Assembly (NCBI GenBank): GCA_019925105.1
Contig: JAHGAU010000008.1
Location: 62,001 to 126,000, forward strand
Origin: Niebla homalea
Taxonomy: Eukaryota; Ascomycota; Lecanoromycetes; Lecanorales; Ramalinaceae
Direction of reading: 5' to 3'
DNA: 64,000 nucleotides
The position numbers and the translations under genes were made by a program. Below the pieces are notes generated by a model. That model saw only the letters and a program-made list of their open reading frames with translations, ran no database searches and was not told the origin of the DNA. Positions 11,165 to 23,581 of this stretch are shown piece after piece (the stretch's first letter is position 1; the number at the start of each line of letters is the position of its first letter).

Positions 11165-11829
11165 CTAATCCATTGCATCAATTAGCACGTCAGCACTGTA
11201 GACGACGAGCAGGCCCCCTGGCGCCGTTAGATCTGCATATTCATCCTTGTACCACTCGAGCAGTTCATATGGAGACCAATCCAACAACAGTTCTTCGGGA
11301 CAGAACATGTTCCCATAAGCGAGGGAGGTGACAATGTATCGAAGCCCAACATCGATTTTGTCAAGTGTCTTCTCAAATCTCTGGGCTAATGTCCTATTCT
11401 CCATTTCAACCAGAATCCTCTCTCGCTCTTCCTCATCGTGATTTTGCATGAGCTGAGGGCGAATAGGATGTCCAAACTTTGATTGAAACAAAGCGAAATC
11501 GTCCTCAGTATACTCATTCCAGCCGCAACTAGAGACAATATGCTTTCCAGTATGAAACACTATGGGAAAGATGAGTTCTTCATCCGGACGAAAGTGGGGA
11601 CGGGGATTCAATGTGACATACTGCAAGAGTCACTTGTATCTTTATGCTCCTCGCAGACCTCTTTTTCCCCCGTCTTCTTGCTTCGGCCGCAACCCGTCCA
11701 ACACAAGAATGGGCCTTGCATATGCTTTCCATGCCGTTCAGGGTGGTTTGCGCATCCCCATCGGACTGTCCTCTTGTTAGTGCCGGGAATGATGTGTGCT
11801 GGAAGGACGTCTGCTGATCGCCCCGACAT
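11165..11829 (-). CDS. Uncharacterised protein with Cys/His-rich N-terminus; frame broken or split by an unusual intron
   Basis: Two open frames on the minus strand read as one gene. The first (11829 to about 11608) begins MSGRSADVLP and contains a Cys/His cluster (GCANHPERHG, LCWTGCGRSKKT, VCEEHKD) that looks like a metal-binding module. The second (11626-11165, about 154 codons) begins QYVTLNPRPHFRPDEELIFP and is acidic, with WNEYTEDDFALF and LLDWSPYELLEWYKDEYADL. The frames differ, and the first stops 14 residues after the Cys/His cluster. A GAG|GTCTGC donor with the CTTGCAG acceptor would join them in phase, but the intron would be only 38 nt and would remove the last Cys and His. A 2-nt indel is the alternative. 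No family is recognised, so this may be a decaying gene. Confidence 0.5.
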
Positions 11830-12908
11830 GATGCAAGGACTGATGTCTCGTAGGTATGAACGCCTGGACGATGTCGGATAGTATTCAGAGTAGGCTGGCC
11901 TTGAGATATAAAGAACAAAAAGTCAAAGAAGAAGTAACATCCTTAAGTAGAACCCTCACATTCACCTCTGAGTCGTACATTGGGACAGGTGCTACCGGTG
12001 ACGTCCAGGGGGCTGCTGCTGGAACGTCGCAGAGCCGGGACACCAGGAGTCCGGAAAGACCCGGCGTGTGATTACCTGGCTGTCTCCCGCCCGCTATGGC
12101 CTCATAGGCTGTAGAATTCACATGTTCCGCTTAGAACATGTCTCGCATACAATTACTAGCCACTCGCAACGCTGCTAAGACAGCATTAGGACCAACTCAC
12201 GCGTGATCAAAGTTAGGTGGGAAAGGTTGAAACGTGCCATGACACGTGGACCGCCGGTAAGAATCAGCTGGAGTCATGAGTGGGTAGAGGAGAATGTTGA
12301 TATATTGAAAGGTATCACACACCATACTCGCGGTCGTTATCAGTGGGGACGTTGCATTTGGAACGTCTCATGATTTGAAACGTTGGGAGATGGTGGTTAA
12401 TCTACATATGATCTGCGTCCGCTCTCAATCATTTACAATGAGATTCTCACATGTATCTGTAAGACATGAATATCTCAGGCTTCACATGCTAACGTAATCA
12501 GAGAACAGGCAAAACGCAGACTCAAGTCTGCTTGGGGATTTGGAAAGCTCCTGAGGTGTGATACAACATGTGGGAATGTTCCTGAGATCTATTACCTAAA
12601 CGAAACGCATAGTCATTGGACTTCAGCTGCTTCAAATGAGTCAGACTATAGTCTCAGCATGAAGACCATGTTGCCCAGATAATGCCTCCCAAACATGGTC
12701 AATACTAGGAAGAATTTGCACATGATATAAGCTGACGTTGCAGTTGATGAGGCATTGCATTATGAATCCAATCTGGAGATATCAGGTGCAAAGAAGATGG
12801 AACGGAAAAAAGAGGTTTGGTTTGAGATAATGTTTCCCCGGACGAATCGAGCTTCCGAGGAGATGGTAAATGATCGAAATTGGAAATGAACCGTCGAATG
12901 GTTAATGG
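11830..12908. other. Intergenic left flank of the transposon nest
   Basis: Base composition is normal and no gene is recognised. CpA and TpG are frequent here, unlike the block to the right, so this flank has escaped heavy RIP. Confidence 0.5.
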
Positions 12909-12940
12909 GGATGGATGGATGGATGGATGGATGGATGGAT
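12909..12940. repeat. (GGAT)8 tetranucleotide tract at the left edge of the LINE
   Basis: Eight perfect GGAT units precede GAATTCATAGG. The LINE reads on the minus strand, so this tract, (ATCC)n on that strand, sits where its 3' tail would be. A simple-sequence tail in place of poly(A) is the likely explanation. Confidence 0.7.
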
Positions 12941-14677
12941 GAATTCATAGGTCCGACCCAACAACCCCTAGCGGGTCGTTATGCGGCTATACTAATTACA
13001 TATGGGCTAGCCCGGAAAATACGACTTTTAAGAAGAGGATATACTGTAACGCCCGTAATAATAGAGGAAAATAAGGGATTATTTAAATTTTAATCTTTAA
13101 ATAAACTTTAATTAAACGTTAAGATATTATAAAATCTTAATAACTTTTAAAAATTTAAGTTTTAAAAAATTTATTTTAAAATCCTTTATTACTTTAAGGT
13201 TTAACTTTTAAGTTTCTTATAGTTTATAAATTAATAACTTTATATTATTAATTTAAGGTTTATTAATATCTTATACCGTTTTAAGCTTATTTAAGGAAAA
13301 TACGTATAATCCTATTATATTATTATAATATTAAATATTAATTTATAATTAAAACGATTATCCTTAAAGAAAACCGGTATATTACGTATTATAAAGGCTT
13401 TAACGATAAAGTTACTTAAAAAAAATATTATATATTTATAAAACGGAATAAAAGCTTTCTTCCCTATCCGATTTAAAGTTTTCTTCCTTTATTTTTAATT
13501 TTAAGTTCTCTTTAATATATTGGAATTAAGGAAGAAATCTTAAGTATAATATATATTTAACGGTTAAATATACTTATTTATAATCCTTTAATAAAATTTA
13601 TAGGTTTTATTCTTATTTTTTTATATCTTAAATTTTATCCTTAAAATCTTATAGCTTTTTATAATCCAATAAAACGTATTATAGGATTTTTTATTTTAAG
13701 TTATAAAGTTTATATTTAAAATCGTTTTCTTATTAAATAAAGTAAAAATATTTATTAAGGGTAATTTTATTTATTTTAAGTTAAATAATAATAAAGCTAA
13801 TATATTTCCTGGTTCCTTTATACTTATAAAGTATTTTAAGGTTTAGGGTATATATTAATTTCTTTACCGCCCGGCCGTATTTATACTTAATTTAACGTTA
13901 TCCTTAAGATACGTAAACCGATTAATAAATACTTATTTTAACTATTAAGATAAAAGGTTATTAACGGAGCGGTTTATTAATCTTTAAGTTAAATTCTAAA
14001 AGGTTTTTCGGTGGTTTTAAGGATTTTTACTTAATTATTTCTTTAATAATTACGTTTATAAGTTTATTATTTAAAACGCCGATATATACGGAGATTTAAT
14101 ATAATTTAATAATAAAACCCTTATAGGTTTCGGCCCGGAAAAAATTTATTAATTATATAATTTAAGTTAATATATATTACCCGGATTAATTTTAAGGGTT
14201 CTTTAAGGAAAGAATTATTATTTAATTATCCGTAAAAATATTAACCTATTATTATTTATTTAAGTAAGCTTTTACTTTAATAATAACGATAATTATAATA
14301 AGTATTATCCTTTATAATTTTCCGTAATAAATTATAAATTCTTATTATAAGTTTAAATATACCTTTTTTATAATATTTAAGGCCGGGTAAATTACGGTTA
14401 TCCTGATTTATCCCTTTATATAACTTCCATCCGTATATAAATTAAAAGCCCACGGTTTAGTTATTTATATTAATTAATATAATAATAATATATTAACTTT
14501 AACTTTATAAATAAAAATCTCCGGTGGATCCCACCAGGATAATACCATATAAGACTCCCGGGTTTTTAATGGCACTATGCTATCTATATTATAACTTAAA
14601 AATATTTTATTTATCCGATTTAAAAGGCTTTTTTAACGCTTTACTATTACTTTTAATTACCGGTAAAAAAGGATATC
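12941..14677 (-). mobile_element. Tad-like LINE, 3' part (RNase H region and 3' end), RIP-degraded
   Basis: Read on the minus strand this is the downstream half of a non-LTR retrotransposon. The RNase H opening block survives as LYTDGSYIKG around 14,410-14,455, matching the YTDGS of that domain. Further left, near 13,300-13,400, a RIP-altered Cys/His-like stretch (RFNYK...) may be the C-terminal zinc-knuckle-like region; this is weak. The 3' UTR (12,941-13,030) is less mutated and ends at the (GGAT)8 tract. The element is interrupted at 14,677 by a Gypsy insertion and resumes at 36,354. In-frame stops throughout make it non-functional. Confidence 0.75.
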
Positions 14678-15010
14678 TGTTAGACTAACTCCGCTGGCGG
14701 CACGCCGGCGGGACTAGTAAAGGTAGGTGTAGAAAACGTGACGTTACGGTCTGGATACTTAAATATTACTTTAATAAGTAGATTAATAATAAGATTAATT
14801 CTTAAAGAACTTAGAAAGAATTAAGGCATAGCTTTTACTTAAGGTAAAGGTAATAATTACCCCGCTTTACGCCTATTGAATTACGGCTTATAAATAACAT
14901 ATATTAAGGCCGTTATTAAGGCCCTTTATTAAGGCTTAACGGCCTACCTTAACGTAATAATATAACGTATTATTATAATGCCGGCGTAAAGGTAACGTTA
15001 ACTATTAATA
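14678..15010 (-). repeat. Outer Gypsy element, 3' LTR (left copy, 333 bp)
   Basis: This aligns base for base in length with 36021-36353. Differences are C/T and G/A transitions. The left copy is the more RIP-mutated in its right half. It begins TGTTAGACTAAC, directly after target duplication ATATC. Confidence 0.9.
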
Positions 15011-16474
15011 ATTATCTCCCTTTTTATACGTTAATCTTTAAAGTATAAAGAAATATATTTAAAACGTTAACGTAAAGCCAATTAAATATAAAGCTTATTA
15101 AAAACTTATTATTAAACCCAATAAAAAAAGGGTAAAAAAAAAGAGTCCTTAAATATATATATAAGTATAATAATATCTATCCAATAATAATATAATAAAG
15201 GTATTTTACGCTAATAAGTAATTAATGTAACTTATAGAGTTTATTAAAAACCCCTTTATAAAACTTAATAAAAAAAAAATAAAAAAAGAGTTTTTACAGT
15301 ATTAATTAATAATTATTTAAGGCTTTATTATTAATTTATTACGTTATAATAAAGGTATATATTATCGTAAAAACGGCGTATAATTATAATAAAACCTTTA
15401 TTTTATTTTAAACTTCTTCTTTTTTCTTTTTAATAGTTTTAATCGTTTTTATAAATATAATATATTAAGGATTTATATAAATATTTATAAATTAATACGT
15501 ATATAGCTATATATTTTTATTATTTATATTATTATTATAGTAAATAACGTTAATATTATGTAAACGTTTTATTTACGTTAATAGTTTACTTATTTTTATT
15601 TATTAATAAGATATATAAGTTTACTTTAATTTTAAATAATATAACGTATATATAATAACGTTTCATTAACGTAAATATAAATATAATATTAATAATATAT
15701 ATAGTAACGTTTTATTTAATTAATTTCTTATAAGATAAACTTTCATATTAATAAAGTTTTTTACCTTATCGTAAATATCGTAATAAACGATACCCTTCCC
15801 GTTACCGTAAGTATCCTTAACGTTATCGGACCGCTATTATTTTAATATATATATAGTTCCCGGATTAATTATAATTTTAAGTAATTCAATAAATATATAA
15901 GTATCGGTCGATTAATACGCGGTTTATTAAAGCGTAAGTCCGGTATATACGGAAACGTAATAAAATCCTTCGGGATTTTAAAGTTTTCCGGTTAAATATT
16001 AATTAAATATTAATTACCGCCGGTTAAACGGAATATATATTCCGTTAAGTTACTTTAAAAATTAAAGAGAAAATATCGGTCTTTTAAATTAAGAAAAAAA
16101 CGTTTACCGCCCGTATTAAAATAGCGGGAAGAAAAATTATCCGGCTTAAAGAATAAATAAATAAATTATAATTTAATAATAAAACGACGGTATTAACGTT
16201 TAATAGCTAGATCGGCTTAATACGGGGGGTCCGGGCCCTTTATAAGAATTAACTCCGTCGGGGAATTACTCCTTATTTCTTAATTTTATATTTAAAATAA
16301 GGAAAGTAAACTTTAAGCTTATAATATCCGGTAACTTAAGAAATAAAGAGGAGGAGGGAGATATGGGCTTTAACTTATTTAAAGAAAAGGAAAAGGAGGT
16401 TATATTTTTTTTAATGGCGTTATCGGGGGGGTTAGCCTTAATTTCTAAAAGTAATACTTTAAAGTTGAATTAAA

Positions 16475-16690
16475 TGTCAGGGTTCAGGGGTGTTGGTAAC
16501 TCAGGAGTAGGCCCTACCGGGCCTATCCCGGGCCAAGCCCGGGGTTAATCCGGCACCCAGGAGTGTTACCGACTGGGTATATTAGGGCCTTCGGCCCCTT
16601 TACTTTTACACCTCTGTACTTTAATGTCTTTAATTATACGCAATATACCCTTTACCTTTTAACCACTTTAAAGGGGCTTATATTTTAATA
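16475..16690 (+). repeat. Element A 5' LTR (216 bp)
   Basis: It starts TGTCAGGGTTCAGG and contains the GC-rich palindromic stretch GGGCCTATCCCGGGCC. Compared with the right LTR it is less mutated at its left end and more mutated at its right end. All differences seen are transitions. Confidence 0.92.
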
Positions 16691-19600
16691 TTATATTAAA
16701 GTTAACCTATTTACGCCCTCATAAGGAGTAACGAAGTAAAATAAAGGCTTTTATTAATAATACTTATTAATAGCGGATAGTAAGCCAATAATTAAAAATA
16801 ATATTGGACGGGCGGTAATTACGGTTAAACGTACGGCGATTAATATCCGGATAGATTATAAAAAAACGTTAATAATTAAAACGGAAAATTACGATAACTT
16901 TAAATAAATAGATATTAATTCTATTAAGCTATATAAAGAATTAATTTAAGGATTAAGCCTTAATAAAGCGATTTAAAGGTTATAAATAAAGTAAATTTTA
17001 TAAAAATTATTATAAATCCAATTAAGAATAAACCTATAAAAGCCTATAGAATTTTAACTTATTATTTACCTTTTCTTTTCCTTAAAACCTTTAATTAAGA
17101 TATCTGGTTTTATATTTACTTTATAATATAGGGTATTTAATATCCAGAAAAAAAAAATACTTTAAAGAATACTTTATAATATAAAGGAATAATATTAAAC
17201 CTTATTATAATATAAACTTTATTATTTTACCTTACGATATTACCCTTATAATATAGAATCCGTTTAACGGAAGGGTTAAGAAATTTATCTTTTTCTTTCT
17301 TTTTAATCTTTTTTTTTACTTATTTTTATCTTTCTTTAACCTTAATTTATTTTTTATTTATTTTTTATTTACCGAAATTATAAATAATAAACCTTAATAA
17401 TCCTTTTTATAAAAGGTTTTTACGTTAAAATATAACTTATAAAGCGATTCTTAAGGGGACCCAGATTAATTAATATTATTTATTAAAAATAAGGCCTTTC
17501 CCCGGTAAAGTAAAAAAGATAAGGATCCAATAAATTATTTAATTATTAAGAATCCGGTTTTTAATAATAATTACGGGGGATATAAAAATTATATTACCCG
17601 TTAACGTCGTTATAAATTAAAAAGTATTATTCTGAAGGAATTAATTAAATATACTTTATATTTTATAAAGATTTATACTTATTTTACTTTTTAATTTATA
17701 TTATTTAAAAGATTTAAGGAATTCTTAAAGTAATTAAACTTTTTATATTAAGAACGTAATATCGGTATATAATATTATAAGGACATAAACGATAAAATAT
17801 AAGTTTTTTCAATAAAATTAAACGATATTAAGAGGGATTTATAATTAAAAATAAATTAAATTATTTATTTATAATAATAAAATTACGGTAATTCCTTTCT
17901 TTTAAAAGATTTAAACCGTTTTAAAACGTTAGAAATCCGTAACTATAAATTAAAAGGTTAAAACGTAAACCTTATTATTAAGCTTAAAAATCTTTAACGG
18001 AATAATTTAACCCTCTTATTTTACCGATTTACGGTATCCCTTACCCTTTATAAGAAGCTTAAGTTAATTAAAATTAAAAATCTTAAACTTTTTATTAAAG
18101 AAAACTATAATTAATACCGTTTCTTTAAATATTATATTATTATTAAGCTCCGGATAAATGAAGATTAATATCCGATTATATAAGTTTAAGTTAATTATAT
18201 CTTAATATTATTAAGTTTTAAAGTCTTTAAATAATTTAAAATAGAATATAATAATAATACTTTATTAAGCTTCTAAATTTTTAAGGAATTCTAGACTTTT
18301 TTAAATTGAATTTTTAAAAACGTTAATTAAAAAAAAGATTAAATTAATAATTTTTAAGCCTTAAGAATATTAATTAAGGATAAATTTATTATATTTTACT
18401 TTAATTTTACCCGTTTAATTAAGGTTTTTAAGTACGTAAATTTCAAAAGGAACCTGAAAATTATAATTTATAAATTAATTACCTAACTCCTTAATTAATT
18501 TCGCGAAAACCTTTTTTAAGGAAATTATAATTTAAATAACTTAAATAAAACCCGTATATACTTTAAAAGGATAGATCGTTTTTAATATTTAGAATATCAT
18601 TATTAATAAAAAACTTTTAACCCGAATAAAACCCCTATTAAGGAAATTAAGGAGATTATAAGAACCCGTATTATTTCCTTTAAACCCCTTAACGGAATAA
18701 AAAGTTTTAAAGGATTTAGGTTCCGATAAACCACTTTTATTATTATAAAGTTAACTTCCTTTTTAAATGTTAAATACTTTATTTATTAAGGGAATTGTTT
18801 TTAAGTTAATTACCTTAATTATTAACGTAATTAAAATAATATTTAAAAGCGTTCCGTTTAAGTTTATTATATTACCCCCGATTTAAATAAAGAATTTACC
18901 TATAATTAAGGCGGCCGGATCTTTTATGCCCTTAAAGATATTTTATTTAATAACTCGGACGGACCATTAATAGAAGATTAAGCTTTATAAAAATCATTAT
19001 AAAGGATAAAAATACGTATTGTTTTTAAATTTTAACGATTAAATATATTAAAAGCATTAAAAACCCCTTTAATATTTAAAATAATAAACTTTAAATTATT
19101 AATAAGTTTATAAGCTATAAAGATTAATACTTTTTTTTATCCTTTTTAATTAATTTAAGCGTTACTGGTTATTATTTTATTAATAAATAAATTATCTTAT
19201 GAGTTTATGTAATACTTTAAATTTCTCCTTTAACCCTTTTTTAACCTAAGTTTATTCAAGATTATAAAAGTAAATATTTACGGCCTATTACTTATATAAT
19301 CTATCCCCGGATAACTATAAAAGGTTATCCGGAAAGCTAATTTTTTATATTTATTACCTAGTTTAAAATATACGATACGATCCTTAAAAAACCTTAAATA
19401 AAACGGTATTACGTATTTACTTACCTTATAATTAATGAAATCTTTTTTATATTAAATTAATATAATTATAACGGGGTTAATTATTAAAATATAAAACTTA
19501 TTCCGGAGTTTTTTTAAATTATAATTTTAACTTATTAAGCTTTAAATATATTCTTAAAAAGTAAAAAATTAAAGCTATTAAAGCCCCGAAAAAAAAAAGG

Positions 19601-22600
19601 AAATTATTAAATAATTTTCTTTTCTTAAAGTTTATTAAAGAAGAAAAACCCTTTTTAATTAAAGTTATTAATACGGCGGTTTTCTATATTATTATAAGGA
19701 CTTAAAAGGAAAAAAAGACTTAAACCTTTTATATTTTAATAACGGATTTAATTAATTACCTAGATTTCCTTAATAATACCTTAATTAATATCTTTACTAT
19801 AATAATTTATAAAAATAACTTTACGGAAGAAGCAATTTTTATAAATAAAATTATAATTAAATTTCTAATAAAATATTACGATTTTAAGGATATCTTTAAT
19901 CATATAACGGTAAATAAGTTACTTTTATACCGGGATTATAATTATAAGATTAACTTAACCTTAAAGGAAATTCCTTCCCGGAGTTATATTTATCCGTTTT
20001 TAAGCTATAAACTTTAAAAATTAAAAGAATATATTATTAAGAACTTAGAAAAAGGATTTATTAAGCTTAATAAAACCCTTTATAAATCCCTTATCCTTTT
20101 TACTTTTAAGTTTAACGGCGATTTATAACTATATATAGATTACCGTAATATTAACGCTATTATTAAGAAGAATCGATATTTTATTTTTTTAATAAAAAAA
20201 GTATTATTTTAAGTTACCGGTTATAAATAGATTACCCGCTTAAATATTATTACGGCCTTTAATAAGCTCCGTATATACCCGGAGAATAAAAACTTTACGA
20301 TATTTATTATTTTATTAAGCGTTTTTAAATATAAAGTTATACTTTTTAACTTAATTAATAACTTTACCTTATATTAATAATATATAAATAAGATTTTATT
20401 TAATTATTTAAATATTTTTATTTAAACTTACTTAAATAATATTATTATTTATAGTATTATTAAGAAAGAATATACTTAATATATACGCTTAATATTAGAA
20501 CGTTTACGTAACGCCGGTTTATAAATAAATATCCGGAAGTATAAATTTAAAGTCCAATAAATTAAATTTTTAAATCTTGTCCTTATTATTAATAAATTAA
20601 AAGTAAACCTTAATAAAGTAAATAAGATTAAGGATTAACCGGTCCCCGTTAACCTAAAAGCCTTTTAAGGATTTATTAACTTTTATAATTTCTATTAAAG
20701 ATTTATTCTTTAATTCTTTAAAATAATAAAACTTTTTTTAAAGCTTATTAAAAAGGAAACCTTATTTATATAATCCCCGGAGTATTAAAAGGCTTACGCG
20801 ATACTTAAAGAGGCTTTTATTATAACCCCCGTATTAACCTATTATAATCCTAATAAAGAAATAATCCTTAAAACCAACTTTTTAAATTACGTTTCCGGCG
20901 GTATTCTTTCTTAATATAATAAGGCCGGGAAATTATATTTAATAACTTATTATTTTAAGAGTATATTACCGGTTAAATATAATTATAATATTTATAATAA
21001 AAAACTCCTTATTATTATTAAATATTTAAAGAATTAACGGTTAAAATTAAAAATAATAAAGAAGCCTTTCCGTATTTTTAACGATAATTAAGTCTTAAAA
21101 TACTTTATTAAGAGTTAAAAGCTTATAAAACGTTAAATAAGGTACCTTAATACCCTTTCCGAATTTAATGTTAAGGTTATTTACCGTTTAAATAAATAAA
21201 ATAATAAGGTTAATACTTTTATTTAAATGCCCGGTTATTAACTTTAAGGTAATAATAATAATAAGGTTAAAAACCAGTTTTAAACCGTTTTACCCTTTAA
21301 GCGTTTTAAGGTTTTAACCTTAAATAAAAGGGAAAAAATATTAATATTAATTTATTTAATCTTTAAAGAACTTAGGTTTTATAAGTAAGTCCGTAAAGTT
21401 AATTATATTAATAAAGGCTTAACGGAGTTTAAGAAAATAATTATAGAAAACGGATTATTTAATTTTAAAAATATACCTTTAATCCGTATTAAGGTTTAAT
21501 CCGATATCTTTATTAATAAAGGTAAATTATAAGTATTAACGCTGTTTATTATGGAGGTTTTAAAGTATACTTATAATAAATTAATTAATAATTATTTTAA
21601 CCGGGATTATATAATTAAACTTACCTTTTAATATTTCTTTTAATTTACTTTATAAGATAATATTGACCGTTTTTATTTTTAATTTAAAACCTTATAATAA
21701 AAGCCCGTAAGATTACTTTATTAATTAGAAATCCCAAAATAAAGATAAATTAATCTTTTAATTAACTTTATTACCGGATTACTTAAGTATAAAAGTATAA
21801 ACGCTATCCTTACCGTAATTTATATATTATTTAAAGGCCAATATTATATCCTTTATTACGTTAAAAAGGAAAAGACCTTTATTAAAGAAATAACCTAGCT
21901 TTTTATTAAGGAAGTATTTAAGTATTACGGCCTTTTAAATAATATTATTTTAAATCGCGGCCCGTAATTTATTAATAAAATATAACACTTTTTATTATAT
22001 TAATTTAAAATTAACTTTTAAACCTTAATTCCTTATTACGTTAAAAGTAACGGTTAAATTAAAAGAATAAATTAAGAAATAAAGTAGGGATTCCGGATTT
22101 ACGTAAATTACTTTTAAGATAATTAAGTATAATAATTACTTATAGTGGAATTTACGGATAATAATAACTTAAATTAATCAATTAAAATAATACCTTTTTA
22201 CCTTAATAAGGGCTTTTACCCAAAGATATTATTCAATCCCGATAATATTAAATATATTACCGCCCGTAAATAACTTTAAACTAAGGAAATTATTAATATT
22301 ATTAAAACTATATAAGAAATTCTTAATATAATACGTTTTAATTTAAATAAAACCTATAATAATACGTTTAAATAAGTTAACCGTTAACGTTAAAACGTAA
22401 AGTTTAAAATAAATAATAAGGTTTACGTAAACGTTAAGTATTTAATAACCGATTAATTTAATAAAAAATTAAATTATAAACGCTTAAGTCCTTATATTAT
22501 CCTTAAATAATATTATTCTTTTTATAAATTAAACGTTTTAAATATTTTCCGGGCTTATTTTACTTTTTATATAAACAATTTAATCCGTATCTTAATTGAA

Positions 22601-23365
22601 AAAAAATTATTATTATTAAGATAAGTTAATTTACCTTTTAAACCCGTTATTATAAATAAAAAAAGTATTAAGAAGTAAAAGTTTAAAGAAATTATTAATT
22701 CTTAATATACCGGTTAAAAATAAAAGCTATAATATAAGGTTAAATAAGTAAACTTACCCCCGGATAATACCTGGTATTACGTTAACGCAGGAGAATTCCT
22801 TTATACTTAAGGATTAATTAAAGCCTTTTATAAAAAATACTTAAATAAGCCCGGATTACGACCCGGAGATTTAATTAATATCGTAATATTTAAGGTAGCC
22901 TTTAAGGGTTATCTTAAACGTTTAGGTTAAATAACGATCTTACCGGGCTTAAAACTCGATATCGTAAGCCGTATATTACGTTTTTACTAGGCTTAAAAGC
23001 CCTTTAAAACGGCCTTATAACTCTTTAAAGCCATTAAAACGACTATTATTAATATTATTTACCTATATGGATCATACGCCCTTTTATTGGTGTAAATTTG
23101 GTATATAAGGTAATAAAGTTGAAAAAATATTTTAAAAGGAGGGTAAATCGCAAAAAACGATACCTGCCCCGGAACCCCCCGGATGAAATCGCGTTTTAGG
23201 GCTTACCACAAGGGCCACCGCCACGATCCTACCCCTATATGGACCTTACTTCAGTTACCCGGCCCATAAGTAATAAGTAAGAGGGGTGGTTTTAGATGAA
23301 AAAATTTTTCCTTTTCAGCGTGCTTATAGGCTCGAGGGCGAGCCTTTCCTAGGGGGGGGGGGTAG

Positions 23366-23581
23366 TATCAGGGTTCAGGGGTATTAGTAACTTAGGAGTA
23401 GGCCCTACCGGGCCTATCCCGGGCCAAGCCCGGGGTTAGTCCGGCACCCAGGAGTGTCACCGACTGGGTATATTAAGGCCTTCGGCCCCTTCACTCCTAT
23501 ACCTCTGTACTTTAATGTCTTTAGTTATACGCAATACACCCTTTGCCTTCCAACCACCCCAGAGGGGCTTGCACTCTAACA
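23366..23581 (+). repeat. Element A 3' LTR (216 bp)
   Basis: It starts TATCAGGGTTCAGG (the TG end altered to TA) and ends CACTCTAACA. It is followed by target duplication TTAAA. Its right third retains C and G positions that are lost in the left LTR. Confidence 0.92.

Larger units (their letters stand above)
16475..23581 (+). mobile_element. Nested Ty3/Gypsy element A (chromovirus-like), RIP-degraded
   Basis: A 7,107-bp element with 216-bp LTRs (16475-16690, 23366-23581) and the duplication TTAAA at 16470-16474 and 23582-23586. Plus-strand decayed coding signals appear in Gypsy order. Reverse transcriptase at about 20,125-20,330 reads DYRNINAIIKKNRY then a TRLNIITAFNKLRIYPG-like block. Integrase at about 21,950-22,080 reads NRGP-FINK then KSNG-IKRIN. 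A C-terminal segment at about 22,440-22,860 contains a chromovirus-like LDYKRLSPYII stretch and WYYVNAGEFLYT. A G-run polypurine tract (23,351-23,362) lies just before the right LTR, confirming plus orientation. It inserted into the outer Gypsy element. Stops are abundant, so it is dead. Confidence 0.9.

Noticed and set aside
12760..13093. ORFs across the (GGAT)8 tract with HPSI or DGWM repeats
   Set aside because: They are translations of the tetranucleotide repeat and LINE 3' UTR, not genes.
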